Source: Bacillota bacterium (GTDB lineage Bacteria > Bacillota > Clostridia > Acetivibrionales > DTU013). Taken from it: 10,234 nt of DNA. The DNA lies in the NCBI GenBank assembly GCA_023435805.1, contig JAEZMC010000429.1:1-10234 (forward strand), written 5' to 3'. A program made the position numbers and the translations under genes. Below the pieces are notes generated by a model. That model had not been told where the DNA came from and searched no databases. It saw nothing but the letters and a program-made list of their open reading frames with translations. This document shows, one piece after another, positions 5,990 through 10,234 of the stretch (the first letter of the stretch is position 1; the number at the start of each line of letters is the position of its first letter).

Positions 5990-7035
5990 CGGACCGGAAC
6001 ACTGATGTACTCGAGCGGGTCTACGGCAGCTCCATCCTTCCACACTTCAAAGTGCAGGTGAATGCCTGCAGAATTGCCCGCACCGCCAATTTTCGCAATG
6101 ACCTCACCGCGTTTTACCACATCGTCCTTCTGGACGAGCAGACCGGAACAATTTGCATAGACTGTCTGCAATCCGTCGGCGTGTTTTATACGGATGTAAC
6201 TGCCGTAGTCGGGAGAAGACCCGGTTTCCGATATCTTCCCGTCCAGCACCGCCAGCACGTTTTCGCTTTTTTTCACACTGATGTCGATCCCTTTATGAAT
6301 TTTAACAATTCCTGTGATTTCATCGCTTCGATCGCCGAATAATGAGCCGACTGTACCTTCTACAGGCGTCAGCATGCCATCTTCAGCCGGCTGGAAATTC
6401 CCGCTGCTCGCCGCCAGGACGGAGGATTCAGGTTTGACAGTATCTGCCCCGGTATAGCCTACATCATTGCTTTTATCTTCAATTGAAGAGGACGCGGCTA
6501 CCGTGCCGGGGTCGGTCTCTTCACTCGAAAGGCTTGCTGTATTGCCGCCGGTAATTTTGTCTTCACCGGCTGTACCGGCAGACATAGCAGCAGCCGAAGA
6601 CTGCGGAGTTCCTGCATCCGGGGTGATACCCGAAGACGGCTTAATATCCGAGGGTGCTGTACTGTCCGGACCCGGAGCAGTGCTGTTGGTGTGACCGTTG
6701 TCCGGAACGGCAGTATTGCCGGTCGCAGACTGCTTGCCCGCACCTGATGGCATGATTTTCCCCCTTACGTCTGCGGCCAATTTATCAAAATAGGAAAATA
6801 CACTTTTCAATTCAATGTTGTAGCTTAGAGCATATTTGATCTGATTTGTGACAAAATTTGTTGCAGTAAGGTTGATGCTTTTCGCAATTCCCACGATAAC
6901 CAGCAGCAGCGCACATATTATCAGCTGCCGCATAATAATCAGCCGCAGGTTGCTGCCGCTGCCCGGCGCCTTTCTGTTCCGTCTGGACGAGACCGGACGT
7001 CTCGTATACCTGTGTCTGGCAATGGTCGGTTCCAT
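5986..7035 (-). CDS. spoIVFA: SpoIVFA-like membrane-anchored LytM/M23 protein
   Basis: The 349-residue protein has an Arg-rich cytoplasmic start (1-32), one TM helix (about 33-53), a long low-complexity Ser/Thr/Ala/Gly/Pro linker (about 95-220), and a C-terminal M23 (LytM) domain. Zinc ligands are present: H247 and D251 in HKGID, and H328 in HLHFE with H326 before it. The fifth conserved position, normally His in a YAH motif, is Asn295 (TVYANCSG), so peptidase activity is doubtful. In Bacillus, SpoIVFA holds and inhibits SpoIVFB in the outer forespore membrane. The direct coupling to an M50 gene supports the same role here, though the linker is longer than in Bacillus. The ATG follows CGGGAGA with about 9-10 nt spacing. 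A TATAAT at 7072-7077 lies upstream without a clear -35, as might be expected if a sporulation sigma factor is used. Confidence 0.82.
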   Translation of the reverse strand: MEPTIARHRYTRRPVSSRRNRKAPGSGSNLRLIIMRQLIICALLLVIVGIAKSINLTATNFVTNQIKYALSYNIELKSVFSYFDKLAADVRGKIMPSGAGKQSATGNTAVPDNGHTNSTAPGPDSTAPSDIKPSSGITPDAGTPQSSAAAMSAGTAGEDKITGGNTASLSSEETDPGTVAASSSIEDKSNDVGYTGADTVKPESSVLAASSGNFQPAEDGMLTPVEGTVGSLFGDRSDEITGIVKIHKGIDISVKKSENVLAVLDGKISETGSSPDYGSYIRIKHADGLQTVYANCSGLLVQKDDVVKRGEVIAKIGGAGNSAGIHLHFEVWKDGAAVDPLEYISVPVR

Positions 7036-7104
7036 ATTCTCTCATCTCCCGTATTGCTTGTTCCATGCTAAATTATATTGTTGAGATGTTATATTTATGT
7101 ATAC

Positions 7105-7131
7105 AAAAAAACGGTGCATCCGCACCGTTTT
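7105..7131 (-). terminator. Intrinsic terminator after mgsA
   Basis: On the minus strand AAAACGGTGC (7131-7122), loop GGAT and GCACCGTTTT (7117-7108) form a 10-bp stem that runs into an unbroken T run to 7105. It begins within the mgsA stop codon. It ends the min-mgsA transcript and separates it from the spoIVF pair. Confidence 0.9.
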
Positions 7132-7522
7132 ATTTGAGTTCACGCCAGGAGAGATCTCCCCTCTCAAGGCCTTTTATAAGCATTTCCGCAGTAGCAATGT
7201 TTGTAGCAAACGGGATATTGTTCATGTCGCACAGTCTGAGCAGTGAATTGATGTCCGGTTCATATTCCCGCGCCGTAACCGGATCCCGGAGAAATATCAC
7301 CAGATCTATTTCATTAAGGGATACCCGCGCAGCAATCTGCTGGGAGCCTCCCAGCGGTCCCGGGGAAAACTGGTACACAGGCAGTCCCGCACCTTCCATG
7401 ATATAGGAACCGGTAGTGCCCGTTGCAAACAATGCATGCCGCTTTAATATGGCCTTATAGGCAATGCATAAATCTACAATCAATTCTTTCTTTTTGTCAT
7501 GTGCTATCAGTGCAATATTCAT
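7130..7522 (-). CDS. mgsA: Methylglyoxal synthase-like protein with altered active site
   Basis: The 130-residue protein matches the MGS-like fold throughout: IALIAHDKKK, LFATGTTG (31-38), GPLGG (55-59), DLVIFLRDP (73-81) and IPFATNIATAE. True MgsA turns dihydroxyacetone phosphate into methylglyoxal plus phosphate. Aligned without gaps to E. coli MgsA (offset 11), H19, K23, the T45/T47/T48 phosphate loop, D91 and D101 are kept as H8, K12, T34/T36/T37, D80 and D90. However, the catalytic base D71 is Ser60 (GGSQQ), H98 is Tyr87 (REYEPD) and phosphate-binding S65 is Pro54. The Ser codon was confirmed in the nucleotide sequence (TCC). By sequence it is probably inactive or repurposed, so the name describes family only. 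It starts 16 bp after minE with a weak ribosome site (AGGG) and ends in the terminator; it is the last gene of the min cluster. Confidence 0.82.
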   Translation of the reverse strand: MNIALIAHDKKKELIVDLCIAYKAILKRHALFATGTTGSYIMEGAGLPVYQFSPGPLGGSQQIAARVSLNEIDLVIFLRDPVTAREYEPDINSLLRLCDMNNIPFATNIATAEMLIKGLERGDLSWRELK

Positions 7523-7538
7523 AATCCCTGTCTAACCC

Positions 7539-7823
7539 TTATTTCCCACTGCTTTTTATGTTCCTTATCGGGATGTTGGCATAAAGCGCAGGCACAATAC
7601 TTTCACCGTCATCGCTCTTTGTTTTTGTTAGCTGTATATCTAGAGCACTTTCATCAACATCCATGTAATTGGTTATAACTTTAATAATTTCGCTTTTCAG
7701 CATCTCCAAAAACTGGGGCGATACATTCGCCCGGTCATGGATCAGTACCAGTTTCAATCTTTCCTTGGCAACATCCTTGGAGTTTTTGGGTCTCCCGAAC
7801 AATTTCCCTAAATCGAGCAGCAT
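7539..7823 (-). CDS. minE: MinE, topological specificity factor of cell division
   Basis: The 94-residue protein is of normal MinE length. The hydrophobic N-terminus MLLDLGKLFG is the membrane-targeting part. The anti-MinCD segment follows (about 13-32, with KERLKLVLIHDRA close to the E. coli RLQIIVAERR region). The C-terminal beta/alpha dimerisation domain contains FLEMLKSEIIKVITNY and a final strand. MinE displaces MinD from the membrane and drives oscillation that keeps the Z-ring at midcell. A GGGAGGG ribosome site stands 6-7 nt before the ATG, and the gap from minD is 15 bp. Confidence 0.95.
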   Translation of the reverse strand: MLLDLGKLFGRPKNSKDVAKERLKLVLIHDRANVSPQFLEMLKSEIIKVITNYMDVDESALDIQLTKTKSDDGESIVPALYANIPIRNIKSSGK

Positions 7824-7838
7824 CTATATCCCTCCCTC

Positions 7839-8639
7839 TCAGTTCGCCTTCAGGCCGAATATTTTTTTGAGTTTCAACATGAAGCCCTGGTCTTCGTCAA
7901 GATTAAGGAACGGAACTTCCTGCCCCATGATTCTTTTGACGATGTTACGGTAAGCTTGTCCCGCAAGGGATTTATCATCGTTTATAGCAGGCTCGCCACG
8001 ATTTGTCGATACGACGATTTTTTCATCATCCGGAACTACGCCGATCAGTCCAATCGCCAGTATGTCGATAATATCGTCAATGGACATCATGTCACCGCGC
8101 TTGACCATGTCGGAGCGCAGCCTGTTGATTAAAAGCTTGGGATTCCTGAGCTCATTCGCTTCCAGCAAACCGATGATCCTGTCGGCATCCCTGACGGCAG
8201 AAACTTCAGGGGTGGTAACGACTATGGCTCTGTCTGCACCTGCAATCGCATTTTTAAAGCCCTGTTCGATACCGGCTGGGCAATCTATCAATATGTAGTC
8301 GAACTCCTCCTTCAGCTCCTGGCAAAGCTTCATCATTTGCTGCGGATTTACAGCCGATTTGTCTCTGGTCTGTGCCGCAGGCAGCAGGTAGAGCCCTTCG
8401 TAGCGTTTGTCCTTGATAAGCGCCTGTTTCACCCGGCAAGAGCCTTCGACTACATCCACCAGATCATATACGATCCTGTTCTCCAAACCCATGACAACAT
8501 CAAGGTTTCTGAGACCGATGTCTGTATCGACCAAAACGACCTTTTTGCCGGCATTTGCAAGTCCGGTGCCAATGTTGGCTGTCGTAGTAGTTTTGCCAAC
8601 ACCGCCCTTACCCGATGTTACAACTATGACTTCACTCAT
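7839..8639 (-). CDS. minD: MinD, septum-site-determining ATPase
   Basis: The 266-residue ParA/MinD-type ATPase is close to family length. A deviant Walker A GKGGVGKTT spans 10-18 with both signature lysines (K11, K16). VDTDIGLRNLD (about 37-47) is the switch I region and DYILIDCPAG (about 114-123) the Walker B/switch II region. The C-terminal GFMLKLKKIFGLKAN is the amphipathic membrane-targeting helix. MinD in its ATP-bound dimeric form sits on the membrane and recruits MinC to block FtsZ assembly near the poles. The start is set by AGGAGGT 6-7 nt upstream. It has its own promoter in the 109-bp gap after minC, so minD-minE-mgsA can be expressed apart from minC. Confidence 0.97.
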   Translation of the reverse strand: MSEVIVVTSGKGGVGKTTTTANIGTGLANAGKKVVLVDTDIGLRNLDVVMGLENRIVYDLVDVVEGSCRVKQALIKDKRYEGLYLLPAAQTRDKSAVNPQQMMKLCQELKEEFDYILIDCPAGIEQGFKNAIAGADRAIVVTTPEVSAVRDADRIIGLLEANELRNPKLLINRLRSDMVKRGDMMSIDDIIDILAIGLIGVVPDDEKIVVSTNRGEPAINDDKSLAGQAYRNIVKRIMGQEVPFLNLDEDQGFMLKLKKIFGLKAN

Positions 8640-8681
8640 CCATATACCTCCTGTGAGCCTTTACCTGCAGGCCTTATGTAA

Positions 8682-8710
8682 AATATAATATTCTTTTCAC
8701 CGCTTGTCAA
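8682..8710 (-). promoter_or_regulatory. Internal promoter for minD-minE-mgsA
   Basis: On the minus strand a perfect TTGACA (8705-8710) and TATATT (8682-8687) are spaced by 17 bp. Initiation would fall near 8675, about 35 bp before the minD ATG. No clear terminator for minC lies upstream, so read-through from minC is likely as well. Confidence 0.72.
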
Positions 8711-8748
8711 TTTCAGCAACCGCTCAGCTGCATGACGAACCGATATCA

Positions 8749-9429
8749 CTACTTATATTGTGGTAGAAACCGCTCAATATATACCAGATCGTCCCTGACC
8801 ACCGCAATTTCCGGTACAAGCATTGGCTTGCTCTCCTTTGTATCGGGTGGGCGCGTGATCACATCTGCAATGCGCAGCTGTGTAGGCTGCAGGCACAGGG
8901 CCGCAACAGCCGCTTCCTTGTTGCCGTCGGCACCGGCATGCACCATTCCCCGCAGCGAGCCCATGACAACTACATTGCCGGTGGCAAGCACTTCACCGCC
9001 GGGGTTGACATCTCCTATGATGACAAGATTTCCATCAAAGCTGACAAGCTGGCCGGATCGGACCGTGCCCTTGTAGAATTTTGTAATGCCCTCCTCCAGA
9101 CCTTTAAAAAACATTTTTCTGATTTTAGGCTTTTCATACCCCTTGTCAACTTCTTCACGCTCACGCTCAGGCATTGTGGTATCTTCTTCAAAGCTTTTAA
9201 TTTCCGCGTTGGTCTTATCAGACAACAAACGCGAGATGATTTGTTCCTGTTCTGCAGTCAGCTTTTTCCCACGGTATTTTACCGCCAGGCTTGCACCCTT
9301 GAAAAACCTGCCTGAAGACTCCAGCTTTTTTTCTATATGTTCATGCACCGTATCAAAATCGTCTTCTTCCCGCATGATCAATATCAAGCCGTTTACCGTA
9401 GCTTTAAAGCTGATGATGTTTTCCTCCAT
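8749..9429 (-). CDS. minC: MinC, FtsZ assembly inhibitor
   Basis: The 226-residue protein has the two MinC domains. The N-terminal alpha/beta domain (about 1-105; MEENIISFKATVNGLILIM...) is the FtsZ-inhibiting part. After a charged linker (EREREEVDKGYEKP), the C-terminal beta-helix domain (about 120-222) binds MinD and FtsZ. It has the typical turns GTVRSGQLVSFDGNLVIIGD, VNPGGEVLATGNVVVMGSLRG and a closing VYIERFL. The start at 9429 is preferred because AGGGGGT lies 7 nt before it; an ATG at 9435 is only 1-2 nt from that site. A much earlier in-frame ATG at 9498 falls on the -35 of the candidate promoter and is rejected. MinC lies between the PBP2 gene and minD. Confidence 0.94.
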   Translation of the reverse strand: MEENIISFKATVNGLILIMREEDDFDTVHEHIEKKLESSGRFFKGASLAVKYRGKKLTAEQEQIISRLLSDKTNAEIKSFEEDTTMPEREREEVDKGYEKPKIRKMFFKGLEEGITKFYKGTVRSGQLVSFDGNLVIIGDVNPGGEVLATGNVVVMGSLRGMVHAGADGNKEAAVAALCLQPTQLRIADVITRPPDTKESKPMLVPEIAVVRDDLVYIERFLPQYK

Positions 9430-9469
9430 AGACATGACCCCCTGAATAAAGACGGATTTTACATAGATA

Positions 9470-9498
9470 ATTATCACATTATTTATGCAAATAGACAA
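9470..9498 (-). promoter_or_regulatory. Probable minC promoter
   Basis: On the minus strand TTGTCT (9493-9498) and GATAAT (9470-9475) are 17 bp apart, with an extended -10 TG one base before GATAAT. Initiation would be near 9463, about 34 nt before the minC ATG. It lies in the 88-bp gap after the PBP2 gene. Confidence 0.55.
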
Positions 9499-9517
9499 GC
9501 AAAAAATCGCGTCTTTT

Positions 9518-10234
9518 TTATTCGTTAAAAAGGGGCTCTTCTGATTTCAATGTTGCATTGTCCGAGTTCGCCTTTTTCAACCCGAAATATTCATCGATGA
9601 TATCTCTTGCGATCGGTGCCACATTCGAACCCCAGGCGCCTTTTTCCACTACCACCGCGATGGCAATCTGCGGGTTTTCGGCCGGGGCATAGCATACGAA
9701 CAGCGCATTAGGGGAGCGTGTCGCCTGGCTGGAGGTCTGCGCAGTACCGGTCTTGCCGGCAACCTCAAAGGGCAGCCCCTTAAAGTAATTCATCGCAGTT
9801 CCGTCAACAGACTGGGTAACGGCAACCATACCTTCCTTGACAGCATTTATGGTAGACTGTTTTACAGGGATTTGTTCATAAGTAGGTTTTGTTTCATTGA
9901 CGACAGAACCGTCATATTTTATAACCCTTTTAATAATGTAAGGCTGATACTTTTTCCCGCCGTTTGCAAGGGCGCTGATATAGCTGGCCATCTGCAGCGG
10001 TGTAAAGGCGTTGTCAAACTGGCCGATGGAGACCTGTGCGGTATCCGCGGGCCTCCATATATCATTCCGAAGCTCCTTCTTCAGATCAACGGAGGACATG
10101 TATCCCTCAGCTTCACTGGGAAGGTCAATACCGGTTTTCTTTCCAAGGCCGAAATAATCTGCCCAGACATTCAGTGTATCGATCTTGGTTTTGTAACCCA
10201 GGTCATAAAAATAAATGTTGCAGGAGGTCTCCAG
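9518..10234 (-). CDS. mrdA: Penicillin-binding protein 2 (class B transpeptidase), C-terminal part
   Basis: The last 238 codons are present and the frame stays open to the window edge, so the start is missing. It is the C-terminal half of the D,D-transpeptidase domain. SCN at residues 4-6 of the fragment is the SxN motif (second catalytic motif) and KTG at about 161-163 (EVAGKTGTAQT) is the third. Between them lie FGLGKKTGIDLPSEAEGYM, VSIGQFDNAFTPLQMASYISALANGG and the usual insertions. PALANGG-type and TPLQMA blocks plus the neighbouring min genes point to PBP2 (the RodA partner in elongation) rather than the divisome PBP3 or SpoVD. The active-site Ser-x-x-Lys lies outside the window. The enzyme cross-links peptidoglycan outside the membrane. 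No strong terminator follows it, so min transcription may partly come from upstream. Confidence 0.9.
   Translation of the reverse strand: METSCNIYFYDLGYKTKIDTLNVWADYFGLGKKTGIDLPSEAEGYMSSVDLKKELRNDIWRPADTAQVSIGQFDNAFTPLQMASYISALANGGKKYQPYIIKRVIKYDGSVVNETKPTYEQIPVKQSTINAVKEGMVAVTQSVDGTAMNYFKGLPFEVAGKTGTAQTSSQATRSPNALFVCYAPAENPQIAIAVVVEKGAWGSNVAPIARDIIDEYFGLKKANSDNATLKSEEPLFNE

Noticed and set aside
7072..7077. TATAAT upstream of spoIVFA as a sigma-A promoter
   Set aside because: No acceptable -35 at 16-18 bp; a sporulation sigma factor site is possible but not clear enough to annotate.
9430..9498. Upstream ATG extending minC by 23 codons
   Set aside because: It overlaps the candidate promoter, has no ribosome site and adds a sequence not found in MinC.
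9501..9519. A6/T6 hairpin as terminator of the PBP2 gene
   Set aside because: The stem is only A-T pairs and too weak to call.

Overview
The window reads as a piece of chromosome from an endospore-forming clostridium (Firmicutes, class Clostridia). The grounds are strong AGGAGG-type ribosome binding sites, sigma-A-like promoters, an NfnA/NfnB transhydrogenase pair typical of anaerobes, a SpoIVFA/SpoIVFB sporulation pair, and a minC-minD-minE cluster next to a class B penicillin-binding protein. Taxonomy below class is not claimed. No mobile element, CRISPR array, tRNA or rRNA was seen. Almost all genes lie on the minus strand; only metF is on the plus strand.

Right part (10234 down to about 7105, minus strand): the 3' end of a PBP2-type transpeptidase gene, then minC, minD, minE and mgsA, closed by a strong intrinsic terminator. 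This is a cell-shape and division-site cluster. minC and minD each appear to have their own promoter. The mgsA product has the methylglyoxal synthase fold signature but has lost the catalytic Asp and two other active-site residues.

Middle (7035 down to 4230, minus strand): a membrane-anchored LytM/M23 protein (SpoIVFA-like, lacking one catalytic His) is translationally coupled to an M50 intramembrane metalloprotease (SpoIVFB-like). In Bacillus this pair controls pro-sigma-K processing in the mother cell. Next comes a separately promoted two-TM coiled-coil protein of unknown function. Its promoter spacer is filled by a near-perfect palindrome.

Left part (4208 down to 1): metF (plus strand, own consensus promoter) converges on the coiled-coil gene and diverges from a small-accessory-protein plus sodium/solute symporter unit. 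The accessory gene encodes only 55 residues and is easy to miss. After the symporter come a hairpin-containing intergenic region and nfnA-nfnB (NADH-dependent ferredoxin:NADP+ oxidoreductase); nfnB runs off the window. The only candidates here for something undescribed are the degenerate MgsA-like protein, the micro-ORF between accessory protein and symporter, and the coiled-coil gene with its palindromic promoter.
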